The notes: generated by a model not told the origin, from the sequence alone. Shown: positions 1 through 6,238, counted from the first letter of the stretch. The stretch is 6,651 nt of DNA from Pelagibacteraceae bacterium (GCA_002704145.1 PAFH01000018.1:1-6651); one strand, 5' to 3'. A program made the numbers and translations.

Positions 1-668
1 GCTCTTTGACTTTCCCAAGATAAAAATACTGCATTAATGGCTCCATAAAGTTGTTGTTTAACATCTTGAGGAAAGTTAATTTTTTTTTCTTTTTTTACTA
101 ATTCTTTAAAATTTTTAATTAATCCGTCCCAATCACTTTCATCAAGATCTGTATCTAACAGAACTCCTTTGGTAAGTTTATAATTGTCTATTAATTCCTC
201 GAATAAATGTCCCTCAATGCCTAGAACGACATTGCTATACATTTGAATAAATCTTCTGTAGCTATCTTTAGCAAATCTACCGTTAGATGTTTTTTTGCTT
301 AAACCTTCTACAGTTTTATCATTAAGGCCAAGATTTAATATTGTATCCATCATGCCTGGCATTGAAACTCTAGCACCAGATCTCACTGAAACGAGTAATG
401 GATTTTTTAAATCACCAAACTTCTTTTTAGTTTTTTTTTCAATTTTCTTTAATTCTTCTTCAATACTTTTTATTATTTTGTTAGGTAATTTTTTTTTATT
501 TTTGTAAAAAATATCACATACATTAGTAGATATAGTAAAACCTGGAGGTACTGGTAATCCTAATCTCCCCATTTCTCCAAGGTTTGCTCCTTTGCCACCT
601 AATATATATCTTTTATTTTTAAGTTTTTTTGCTGATTTATCATCAAAACTAAATATTACTTTTTCCAT
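1..668 (-). CDS. ppdK: Pyruvate, phosphate dikinase, N-terminal part (cut by left window edge)
   Basis: PpdK interconverts pyruvate + ATP + Pi and phosphoenolpyruvate + AMP + PPi in the cytosol, linking glycolysis and gluconeogenesis. Translating the minus strand from the ATG at 668 gives 222 complete codons before the window ends; family members are usually about 880 residues, so only the N-terminal nucleotide-binding region is present. Visible motifs are GGKGANLGEMGRLGLPVPPGF (residues 24-44), with K26 matching the ATP-binding lysine of characterised enzymes, and VRSGARVSMPGMMDTILNLGL (95-115), with R96 matching the conserved nucleotide-binding arginine. The swivelling phospho-histidine domain and the pyruvate-binding barrel lie outside the window. 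The start overlaps the glyS stop by one base (TAATG), and a GAAGG lies 6 nt upstream, which supports this start and coupling to glyS. It appears to be the fourth gene of the sppA-glyQ-glyS-ppdK operon. No frameshift was seen in the visible part. Confidence 0.96.
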   Translation of the reverse strand, partial: MEKVIFSFDDKSAKKLKNKRYILGGKGANLGEMGRLGLPVPPGFTISTNVCDIFYKNKKKLPNKIIKSIEEELKKIEKKTKKKFGDLKNPLLVSVRSGARVSMPGMMDTILNLGLNDKTVEGLSKKTSNGRFAKDSYRRFIQMYSNVVLGIEGHLFEELIDNYKLTKGVLLDTDLDESDWDGLIKNFKELVKKEKKINFPQDVKQQLYGAINAVFLSWESQR

Positions 669-2722
669 TAAAGACCTTCTAATTTCGAAAAATTAATAAA
701 ACTATTAAATGTATTACAAAACATTTTTAAGAGTTCTAATCTATTATTCTTAATATCCTGATTCTCATCATTTACAACCACATTGTCAAAAAAATTATCT
801 GTATATTGTTTTATTTCTGATAGCTTTATTAATAGGTTTTCATAATTTTTATTACTTTCTTTTACTGCAAAAGCCTTTCGTATTTCATTAATCTTCTCAA
901 ATAATAATTTTTCCTCTTCAGTTCTAAAAAGTATCACATCAGGACTCCCAGCGATTTTCTTTTCAGCCTTGTCAATAATGTTAGATGCTCTTTTGTATGA
1001 ACTGATAAGATTTATTCCTACATCTTTATTGATATACTTGTTCATTAAAAGATTTTTTTTATAAAGGTCTAAGAAATTATCACCTGTATGAGAACTTATA
1101 GAAGCTTCAATAATATCAATTTTTATATTTTTTAATTTTAAAATATTTCTCATTCTGTCTTTTAAAAAATAAAGCACTTCTATATCTGTGTCTTTATTTT
1201 TTATTTCAACTCCTTGTTCCTCATAAAGTCTTATTGCGTAGATAATAAGATCACTTAATTTAATTGTTAGTTTATTTTCTATAATAATTCTTAATAAACC
1301 AATTGCAGCTCGTCTAAGAGCAAAAGGATCTTTCGAGCTGGTTGGTTTTTCGTTTATCAGAAAAAAACCTACTAAACTATCTATCTTATCTACGATAGAA
1401 ATCGAATAGCTAAAAGGTTTCTTGGGTAGCAAAGAAGTTAAACCTGTAGGAAGATAATGCTCGCTAATAGAATTTGCAATATCTTCCTCGAAGCCTTGCG
1501 ATAGTGCAAAATATTTTCCCATAACGCCTTGTAACTCTGGGTATTCTCCCACTAGATCTGAACATAAATCAGATTTTGAAATAGATGCAGCCACTTGAGC
1601 TTTTTCTTTATTTATATTTAATTCATCAGATAGAAAACCCGCTAAATTTTTTATTCTTTGAGTTTTGTCATATATAGTTCCAATTTTTTCGTAAAAGGTA
1701 ACTTTCTTAAGATTTGCTATTTGTTTTATAAGATTTTTTGATCTGTCTTTTTCCCAAAAGAATTTAGCATCAGAAAGTCGGGCGTCTACCACTCTTTTGT
1801 TTCCTTCCATAATAAGTTTCTTCTCATCTTTCTTATTTGCGACAACAAAAAAATAATTTGTTAATTTTTTTCGACTATCAAATATAGGAAAGTATCTTTG
1901 GTGTTTTTCAAGTGTAGAAATAATTATTTCTTGAGGGATTTTTAAATACTCTTTATTAAAGTTGACCATTAATACATTAGGATCTTCCACTATATTAATA
2001 ACTTCCTCTAAAAGTCGTTCATTATATTGTTCTTTATAATTTTTAGATTTTGAGACTGAAGAAAACCTTTTTAAAATTATTTTTTTTCTTTCGCTTTGAT
2101 CAACTACAATTTTATTGCTTTTAAGAAGTGATAAATACTCACTAAAGCTTTTAATTTTTTTAGATTTTGTAATTAAATCTTTTTCAATAATAATATTATC
2201 AGTTGATTCTAAATGGTGATATTTAAAAGGTAGCTTTTTTCCGCTAAATAAAGCAAATATTGATCGAAGAGGCCTTCCCCACATCAAATTATTTGTCGAC
2301 CACTTCATAGATTTTTTCCAACTAATTGCTGACATAGCTTTTGGTAAAATATCAATTAACAAATCTTTGACTGAAATATTTTTTTTTTCTGTTTTTATAA
2401 AATAGAATTCGCCTTTATCTGTTTTTTTTTTATATAAATCTATTTCCGAAACATTGCGGGAGTTTGTAAATCCTTGCAAAACATTTTCAGGGGCTCCTAC
2501 TTTCGGGCCTTTAATTTCCTTTGAGTCTACTTTAATTGTCTCTGGTAAACCTTTTATATATACACTTAGTCTAGTTGGGCTTGAAAATTGAAAACATTCT
2601 TTATATGCAACTCCTTCATCTTCAAGACACATCTCCAGTTGTTTCTTTAATTGAGTCCTGGCGCTAATTTGAAGCATAGGTGGTATTTCTTCGCTATAAA
2701 GTTCAAGCAAAAATTCAGACAT
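668..2722 (-). CDS. glyS: Glycyl-tRNA synthetase beta subunit
   Basis: GlyS is the large subunit of the bacterial alpha2beta2 glycyl-tRNA synthetase. It recognises and positions tRNA-Gly while the alpha subunit activates glycine. The 684-residue protein is close to the usual length of about 690. Family signatures appear in order: LLELYSEEIPPMLQ (6-18), SSPTRLSVYI (47-56), KGPKVGAP (71-78), MKWSTNNLMWGRPLRSI (139-155), LEKHQRYFPI (271-280), VVDARLSDAKFFWEKDR (311-327), YPELQGVMGKYFA (394-406), KDPFALRRAAIGLLRII (464-480), and a C-terminal helical anticodon-binding region ending in FFDNVVVNDE (644-653). It begins 6 bp after glyQ in the same reading frame (TAA TAA ATT ATG). No Shine-Dalgarno is visible, so translation probably depends on ribosomes arriving from glyQ. 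The stop overlaps the ppdK start. Two A10 tracts (2379-2388 and 2422-2431) occur without breaking the frame. There is no sign of truncation. Confidence 0.98.
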   Translation of the reverse strand: MSEFLLELYSEEIPPMLQISARTQLKKQLEMCLEDEGVAYKECFQFSSPTRLSVYIKGLPETIKVDSKEIKGPKVGAPENVLQGFTNSRNVSEIDLYKKKTDKGEFYFIKTEKKNISVKDLLIDILPKAMSAISWKKSMKWSTNNLMWGRPLRSIFALFSGKKLPFKYHHLESTDNIIIEKDLITKSKKIKSFSEYLSLLKSNKIVVDQSERKKIILKRFSSVSKSKNYKEQYNERLLEEVINIVEDPNVLMVNFNKEYLKIPQEIIISTLEKHQRYFPIFDSRKKLTNYFFVVANKKDEKKLIMEGNKRVVDARLSDAKFFWEKDRSKNLIKQIANLKKVTFYEKIGTIYDKTQRIKNLAGFLSDELNINKEKAQVAASISKSDLCSDLVGEYPELQGVMGKYFALSQGFEEDIANSISEHYLPTGLTSLLPKKPFSYSISIVDKIDSLVGFFLINEKPTSSKDPFALRRAAIGLLRIIIENKLTIKLSDLIIYAIRLYEEQGVEIKNKDTDIEVLYFLKDRMRNILKLKNIKIDIIEASISSHTGDNFLDLYKKNLLMNKYINKDVGINLISSYKRASNIIDKAEKKIAGSPDVILFRTEEEKLLFEKINEIRKAFAVKESNKNYENLLIKLSEIKQYTDNFFDNVVVNDENQDIKNNRLELLKMFCNTFNSFINFSKLEGL
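675..680 (-). promoter_or_regulatory. Ribosome binding site of ppdK inside the glyS 3' end
   Basis: AGAAGG on the minus strand ends 6 nt before the ppdK ATG. It is the only convincing Shine-Dalgarno-like sequence at any of the seven starts here. It lies in the last codons of glyS (Leu-Glu-Gly-Leu-stop), so part of the match may reflect coding. It supports ATG 668 as the ppdK start. Confidence 0.55.
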
Positions 2723-2728
2723 AATTTA

Positions 2729-3601
2729 TTAAATTTGTGTACTTAACCAAAGTGCTCCACACCCTTTTGCTAATTCTCTTATTCTATTTATGTAACCTGT
2801 TCTTTCAGCAACTCCAATTACTCCTCTTGAGTCAAGTAAATTAAATATATGGCTTGCTTTTAAACATTGATCATAAGCTGGTAAAGAAAGTTTCTTTTCT
2901 AATAAAGATTTACATTCATTTTCAGTGAACTCAAAATTTTTTAGCAAAGTTTCGGTATTAGCAAATTCAAAATTATACGCAGAAAATTCTTTTTCTGCTT
3001 GAAAAAATACATCTTTATATTTTACTCCTTCATTATTCCAATCAAGATCAAACACATTATTTTTTCCTTGTACAAACATACATAATCTTTCTAGACCATA
3101 AGTCATCTCTACTGGAACAGGATTACATTCTAGTCCTGTCATTTGCTGGAAATAAGTGAATTGAGTTATCTCCATGCCATCGCACCAAACTTCCCAACCT
3201 AGTCCGGCGGCACCTAAAGTTGGGCTTTCCCAATCATCTTCTACAAAACGTATGTCATGATTTTTAACATTTATACCGATCGCTGATAAACTTTTTAAAT
3301 AAGTTTGTTTGATATTATCAGGTGAAGGCTTAATTATAACTTGAAACTGATAGTAATGTTGTAATCGATTTGGATTTTCTCCATATCTACCATCAGTCGG
3401 TCGTCTCGAGGGTTGTACATAAGCTGCTTTCCATGGTTTGGGTCCTAAAGATCTTAAAGTTGTTGCTGGATGAAAAGTTCCAGCACCTACTTCTAGATCA
3501 TAAGGCTGCAAAATTATACAACCATATTGTCCCCAAAATTTTTGTAAACTCATTATAATGTCTTGAAAAGATAAAGATTTTAATTTTTTTTTTATTGGCA
3601 T
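2729..3601 (-). CDS. glyQ: Glycyl-tRNA synthetase alpha subunit
   Basis: GlyQ is the class II catalytic subunit of the two-subunit glycyl-tRNA synthetase. It forms glycyl-adenylate and charges tRNA-Gly together with GlyS. The protein is 290 residues, typical for the family. Conserved blocks include [24 protein letters not shown] (12-35), [17 protein letters not shown] (38-54), [29 protein letters not shown] (61-89, containing the motif 2 region), [18 protein letters not shown] (122-139), [10 protein letters not shown] (144-153), YGLERL (168-173) and the C-terminal [29 protein letters not shown] (243-271). The ATG immediately follows the TAG of the upstream peptidase gene, in the same frame. 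No Shine-Dalgarno is visible upstream, but codons 3-6 hold an A10 tract (3584-3593), an A-rich start that may help initiation. glyS follows after 6 bp, as expected for an obligate subunit pair. Confidence 0.98.
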   Translation of the reverse strand: MPIKKKLKSLSFQDIIMSLQKFWGQYGCIILQPYDLEVGAGTFHPATTLRSLGPKPWKAAYVQPSRRPTDGRYGENPNRLQHYYQFQVIIKPSPDNIKQTYLKSLSAIGINVKNHDIRFVEDDWESPTLGAAGLGWEVWCDGMEITQFTYFQQMTGLECNPVPVEMTYGLERLCMFVQGKNNVFDLDWNNEGVKYKDVFFQAEKEFSAYNFEFANTETLLKNFEFTENECKSLLEKKLSLPAYDQCLKASHIFNLLDSRGVIGVAERTGYINRIRELAKGCGALWLSTQI

Positions 3602-4414
3602 CTATAAACCAAATTTTTGCCACATCGATTTTTCTTCTAAAATATTTGCTAAACTTTCAATAGGATTGTTAATTGAGGATGATAATTTTTTTGCAATAAA
3701 ACCTTTTTGTTTTTCAAATGTTTTAATTATTACTTTATCACCAAATTTTTCTTTTAAAACCTGGTCAGCATTGCCTATACCGTCTATTAAACCTAATTTT
3801 AAAGCTGTCTTGCCTGTCCAAAACTCTCCAGTAAAAATATTGTTTTTTTCTGGATCTTTTAATTTTGACCCCCTACTTTTTTCAACAAGTTTAATGAAAT
3901 CATCATGTAATTCTAACTGGATACTTTTAAGTCTTTTAACATCTTCCTCTTTTTCCTCTACAAAGGGATCTAAAGTACTTTTATTTTTTCCAGCAGTATA
4001 AACTCTACGTTCTACTCCAATTTTTTGAATTAAATCTTTAAAACCAAAAGAAGCTGATATAACGCCTATTGATCCAATTATAGAACTTGAATTAGCATAA
4101 ATTTCATCTCCGGCACATGAAATTAAATATCCACCGGAGGCAGCAACATCTTCTGCAAAAATTAAGACTTTAACTTTTTTTTTATCCGCTAATTCCCTGA
4201 TACAACTATAAATTAAATGTGATTGTACTGGAGATCCGCCTGGAGAATTAATTGAAATGGCTACATGACTGATTTTCTTAAGAGAAAAAGCTTTTTTAAG
4301 AATGTCTTTTTGTCCAGCAAGATCCATTCCTTGTCTAAATCGACCAGCTGAACCAATAACTCCTGTTAGTCTCACATGAGGTACAACCTTCTTTTTTTTG
4401 AAAATAGAAAACAT
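3602..4414 (-). CDS. sppA: S49 family peptidase, short cytosolic SppA-like form
   Basis: This is a ClpP/crotonase-fold serine protease of the SppA/SohB (S49) family. Family members cleave remnant signal peptides or other small or membrane-derived peptides; the substrate of this form is not established. Key parts visible in the 270 residues are the strand and loop INSPGGSPVQS (55-65), the nucleophile motif AASGGY with Ser93 (91-96), NSSSIIGSIGVI (108-119) and GKNKSTLDPF (142-151), where Lys145 sits 52 residues after the serine, the same spacing as the Ser/Lys dyad of Bacillus SppA. TGEFWTGKTALKLGLIDGIG (195-214) is also typical. The N-terminus is basic (FKKKKVV) with no signal peptide or membrane segment, so the protein is predicted cytosolic, like the short forms common in alphaproteobacteria. 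It is the first gene of the minus-strand operon and abuts glyQ with no gap (TAG then ATG). No Shine-Dalgarno precedes the ATG. The symbol is by family; sohB is an alternative label. Confidence 0.9.
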   Translation of the reverse strand: MFSIFKKKKVVPHVRLTGVIGSAGRFRQGMDLAGQKDILKKAFSLKKISHVAISINSPGGSPVQSHLIYSCIRELADKKKVKVLIFAEDVAASGGYLISCAGDEIYANSSSIIGSIGVISASFGFKDLIQKIGVERRVYTAGKNKSTLDPFVEEKEEDVKRLKSIQLELHDDFIKLVEKSRGSKLKDPEKNNIFTGEFWTGKTALKLGLIDGIGNADQVLKEKFGDKVIIKTFEKQKGFIAKKLSSSINNPIESLANILEEKSMWQKFGL

Positions 4415-4423
4415 ATTTTTATG

Positions 4424-4434
4424 ATCGTTACGAT
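4424..4434. repeat. 11-bp palindrome just upstream of the sppA start
   Basis: ATCGT-T-ACGAT is a perfect 5-1-5 inverted repeat, with AT also matching outside one mismatch on each side. It would lie around the predicted transcription start, and much of it in the short leader, 9 bases before the ATG. In RNA only a weak 4-bp hairpin could form, so a DNA-binding site is likelier than an RNA structure, if it is functional at all. Confidence 0.3.
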
Positions 4435-4438
4435 TATT

Positions 4439-4466
4439 CTTATAACAGTTATAACTTAAATTTTAA
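4439..4466 (-). promoter_or_regulatory. Candidate promoter of the sppA-glyQ-glyS-ppdK operon
   Basis: On the minus strand TTAAAA (4466-4461), a 16-bp spacer and TATAAG (4444-4439) make a plausible sigma70-type promoter. The -10 is preceded by TGT, giving an extended -10 element. Transcription would start near 4432, leaving a leader of roughly 18 nt. The sequence is so A+T-rich that -10-like words are common; the extended -10 and the spacing are what favour this one. Confidence 0.4.
4440..4454. repeat. 15-bp palindrome overlapping the candidate sppA -10
   Basis: TTATAAC-A-GTTATAA is a perfect inverted repeat with 7-base arms and a 1-base centre. It overlaps the -10 hexamer proposed for the sppA operon, so it could be an operator. 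It consists almost wholly of A and T, so chance occurrence is a real alternative. Confidence 0.35.
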
Positions 4467-4496
4467 TTATTTTATTACGCTACTTCTAGTTGAATT

Positions 4497-4512
4497 GTGG
4501 GTGCGTCACCAC
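4497..4512. promoter_or_regulatory. G+C-rich symmetric site, candidate operator
   Basis: GTGGGTGCGTCACCAC holds a perfect inverted repeat, GGTG-CGT-CACC (4500-4510), and an alternative GTGG/CCAC pairing of its ends. Eleven of its 16 bases are G or C within otherwise nearly all-A/T intergenic DNA. It lies about 50-65 bp upstream of the predicted ispB start site and a similar distance upstream of the predicted sppA-operon start site, a position typical of regulator binding. It is not followed by a T-run on either strand, so it is not a standard intrinsic terminator. Confidence 0.4.
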
Positions 4513-4548
4513 GGTTTGATTTAAAAATTTATTATTACAAAAATCAAT

Positions 4549-4554
4549 TATAAT
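4549..4554 (+). promoter_or_regulatory. Consensus -10 box of ispB, predicting a leaderless mRNA
   Basis: A perfect TATAAT ends 7 bases before the A of the ispB ATG at 4562, so transcription would start at or within a base or so of the start codon. No Shine-Dalgarno is present upstream of the ATG, which fits a leaderless transcript. The -35 region is poor: the best near-spaced candidate is TTTATT at 4528-4533. Confidence 0.45.
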
Positions 4555-4561
4555 TGAATTA

Positions 4562-5575
4562 ATGGGATCAGTAATACCTCTAAAAAAATCTGCAAATTCA
4601 GCCTACTTAGAGCTTAAAAACCTTGTGGGAACTAAACTAGAAAAAGTAGAAAATTTAGTCCGACTTAAACTTAAGAGCGATGTAAATCTAATTGAAAAAA
4701 TGTCCGAACACCATCTAAAGTCTGGGGGTAAAAGATTAAGAGCTCTTCTAACTTTAGGATCTTCTAAATTATCTGGTTATGAGCTTGGGGAACGAGATAT
4801 TAATTTAGCAGCATGTGTCGAGCTTATTCATTCAGCTACATTATTACATGATGATGTAATTGATGAAAGTTCTTTACGAAGAGGTGTAAAAACTACTAAT
4901 TCTATTTGGGGGAATCAATCTTCTATCTTAGTTGGTGATTATCTTTTAAGTAGATGTTTCGAAATTATGGTTGAAGATGGAGATTTAGAAATTCTAAAAT
5001 TGCTATCTTCTACTTCAGCTAAAATTGCGCAAGGTGAGGTTTTACAACTACAACATAAAGGGGAAGCTGATCTTCTAGAAGATACATATATTGATATTAT
5101 AAATTTAAAAACTGCTTCACTTTTTTCAGCTGCAACAAAAACAGGAGCATGTCTTGCAAAAGTTAATGATAAAGAGAAAAAAGCTTTAGAGTCTTATGGA
5201 AAAAATCTTGGCCTTGCATTTCAAATAGCAGATGATGCTCTAGATTATTTTGGAAAAGATAAATTTTTTGGAAAAGAAATCGGTAAAGATTTTTTTGAAG
5301 GAAAAGTCACTCTTCCTTTAATCATTGTATTTCAAAAAGGTAACGAGGAAGAAAGAAGTTTTTTATCTGAAATTTTAAAAAAAGATAGAAGGAATGAAGA
5401 TGATTTTAGTGAAACATTAGCTTTGATAAGTAAATATAAAGCAATCGAAGCCAGTTTAAAAAGAGCTGAATATTTTGTTAATGTTTCTTATGACTCATTA
5501 GGTATTTTTCCAGATAATGAAGAAAAAAGAATTTTACAAAATTTAACTAGCTTTAGTCTAAATAGATCTTTTTAA
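4562..5575 (+). CDS. ispB: Long-chain all-trans polyprenyl diphosphate synthase (octaprenyl/decaprenyl type)
   Basis: This enzyme extends farnesyl or geranylgeranyl diphosphate with isopentenyl diphosphate units to make the side chain of ubiquinone. The 337-residue protein shows the trans-prenyltransferase signatures: GGKRLRALL (55-63), the first aspartate-rich motif LLHDDVID (94-101, Asp97/98/101) followed by RRG (106-108), QGEVLQLQ (157-164), the second aspartate-rich motif QIADDALDYFG (221-231, Asp224/225/228), and GKDFFEGKVTLPLI (241-254). A small residue, Ala92, lies five positions before the first motif, a position where bulky residues stop elongation early, so a long product is expected. 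The chain length (C40 versus C50) cannot be read from the sequence. The start MGSVIPLK resembles alphaproteobacterial relatives and lies directly downstream of a consensus -10. The gene diverges from the sppA operon and its stop codon overlaps that of convergent pdxH. Confidence 0.93.
   Translation: MGSVIPLKKSANSAYLELKNLVGTKLEKVENLVRLKLKSDVNLIEKMSEHHLKSGGKRLRALLTLGSSKLSGYELGERDINLAACVELIHSATLLHDDVIDESSLRRGVKTTNSIWGNQSSILVGDYLLSRCFEIMVEDGDLEILKLLSSTSAKIAQGEVLQLQHKGEADLLEDTYIDIINLKTASLFSAATKTGACLAKVNDKEKKALESYGKNLGLAFQIADDALDYFGKDKFFGKEIGKDFFEGKVTLPLIIVFQKGNEEERSFLSEILKKDRRNEDDFSETLALISKYKAIEASLKRAEYFVNVSYDSLGIFPDNEEKRILQNLTSFSLNRSF
5572..5575. other. Shared antiparallel stop codons of ispB and pdxH (TTAA)
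   Basis: The four bases TTAA hold the TAA stop of ispB (5573-5575, plus) and the TAA stop of pdxH (5574-5572, minus). The convergent genes therefore overlap by 4 bp and leave no intergenic room for a terminator. Any terminators must lie inside the opposite gene, or the transcripts overlap. Confidence 0.95.
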
Positions 5576-6204
5576 GGATAAAGAAGTTCTTTGCTCCATT
5601 TGTCGTTAGTTTTTTTATAATTTAATCTTTCGTGAATTCTACCTTCACCGTCTAACCAAAATTCAATTTCTTTTGGAATTAATCTCCATCCCGACCAGTT
5701 AGGTGGTCTTGGAACACTGTTTTGATCTGGATATTGTTTTTCAAATTTTTTTATTTTTTCTAAAAAAGTTTCTCTCTTATCAAGTAATTGAGATTGAGAA
5801 GAAGCCCATGCGCCAATCTTATTTTTATAAGGCCTTGAATTGTAATAGTCATCTGCTTCCTTAGAAGTTACTTCTTCAACTTTTCCTAATATTCTTACCT
5901 GCCTCCTTAAACTTTTCCAATGAAAACACATTGAAGCTTTTTGATTAATTTTTAATTCACTTCCTTTTTTGCTATTGAAATTTGTATAAAAAACAAAACC
6001 TTTGTCACTCAATCCTTTAAGCAAAACCATTCTTACGTTTGGTTGATTGTCTTTATCCGATGACGCTATTGCAACAGCATTTGGATCATTAATTTCTGTC
6101 TTCTCAGCCTTTGAAAACCATTTTTTGAACAAATCAATAGGATTATCTGCTTCTTCGAAGCAACTATCTAATCCAAGTGAATTTTTGCCATTTTTTTGAT
6201 TCAT
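5572..6204 (-). CDS. pdxH: Pyridoxamine/pyridoxine 5'-phosphate oxidase
   Basis: PdxH is an FMN-dependent cytosolic oxidase that converts pyridoxamine or pyridoxine 5'-phosphate to pyridoxal 5'-phosphate with O2, the last step of the DXP-dependent route and part of vitamin B6 salvage. The 210-residue length is typical. Motifs in order are NVRMVLLKG (56-64, FMN-contacting Arg58 and Lys63), FVFYTNFNSKKG (70-81), CFHWKSLRRQVRI (93-105), YYNSRP (120-125), GAWASSQSQ (131-139), PPNWSGWRLIPKEIEFWLDGEGRIHERL (167-194) and the C-terminal LLYP. Arg189 and His191 match the active-site pair Arg197/His199 of E. coli PdxH. The gene converges on ispB with overlapping stop codons and diverges from aroC across 34 bp. 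There is no clear Shine-Dalgarno. PdxH and AroC genes lie near each other in several alphaproteobacteria, as far as I recall. The frame is intact. Confidence 0.96.
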   Translation of the reverse strand: MNQKNGKNSLGLDSCFEEADNPIDLFKKWFSKAEKTEINDPNAVAIASSDKDNQPNVRMVLLKGLSDKGFVFYTNFNSKKGSELKINQKASMCFHWKSLRRQVRILGKVEEVTSKEADDYYNSRPYKNKIGAWASSQSQLLDKRETFLEKIKKFEKQYPDQNSVPRPPNWSGWRLIPKEIEFWLDGEGRIHERLNYKKTNDKWSKELLYP

Positions 6205-6238
6205 ATATTCTATAAAATAATTTATACATTAAATAACT
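6205..6238. promoter_or_regulatory. 34-bp divergent promoter region of pdxH and aroC
   Basis: Two divergent genes share 34 bp of nearly pure A/T. For pdxH, TATAAA (6226-6221, minus) has TTAAAA at a 17-bp spacing (6249-6244), which places the -35 inside the first codons of aroC. For aroC, TAAAAT (6213-6218) or TATACA (6223-6228) could be the -10; I cannot choose between them. Either way the leaders would be very short, and the promoters must overlap each other and the opposite coding region. No Shine-Dalgarno precedes either start. Confidence 0.4.

Larger units (their letters stand above)
4415..4561. promoter_or_regulatory. Divergent control region between sppA operon and ispB
   Basis: This 147-bp gap is the only sizeable intergenic space in the window. 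I see no credible small ORF, tRNA or riboswitch. It holds a candidate promoter for each flanking gene, a G+C-rich palindrome roughly midway, and two A+T-rich palindromes near the sppA start. Because the flanking genes diverge, a protein bound here could act on both. Confidence 0.6.

Noticed and set aside
295..507. A 70-codon plus-strand open frame
   Set aside because: It lies antisense to clearly conserved ppdK coding sequence, and its phenylalanine/serine/leucine-rich translation is what A-rich lysine codons give when read in reverse.
2720..2731. A glyQ-glyS fusion broken by a sequencing error
   Set aside because: Two consecutive TAA codons separate them, GlyQ ends at the usual place, and GlyS has its own normal N-terminus, so these are separate genes.
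3370..3558. A 62-codon plus-strand open frame
   Set aside because: It lies wholly antisense to the most conserved part of glyQ and resembles no family I recognise.
3666..4001. A 111-codon plus-strand open frame
   Set aside because: It is antisense to the S49 peptidase gene, has no promoter or ribosome site I can support, and is low-complexity.
4497..4525. Intrinsic terminator at the G+C-rich palindrome
   Set aside because: The stem is only 4 bp and no T-run follows directly on either strand; the flanking genes diverge, so no terminator is needed there.
4415..4561. Riboswitch (glycine or SAM type) ahead of the glycyl-tRNA synthetase operon
   Set aside because: The predicted leader is too short and shows none of the conserved helices or purine-rich cores I know for these classes.
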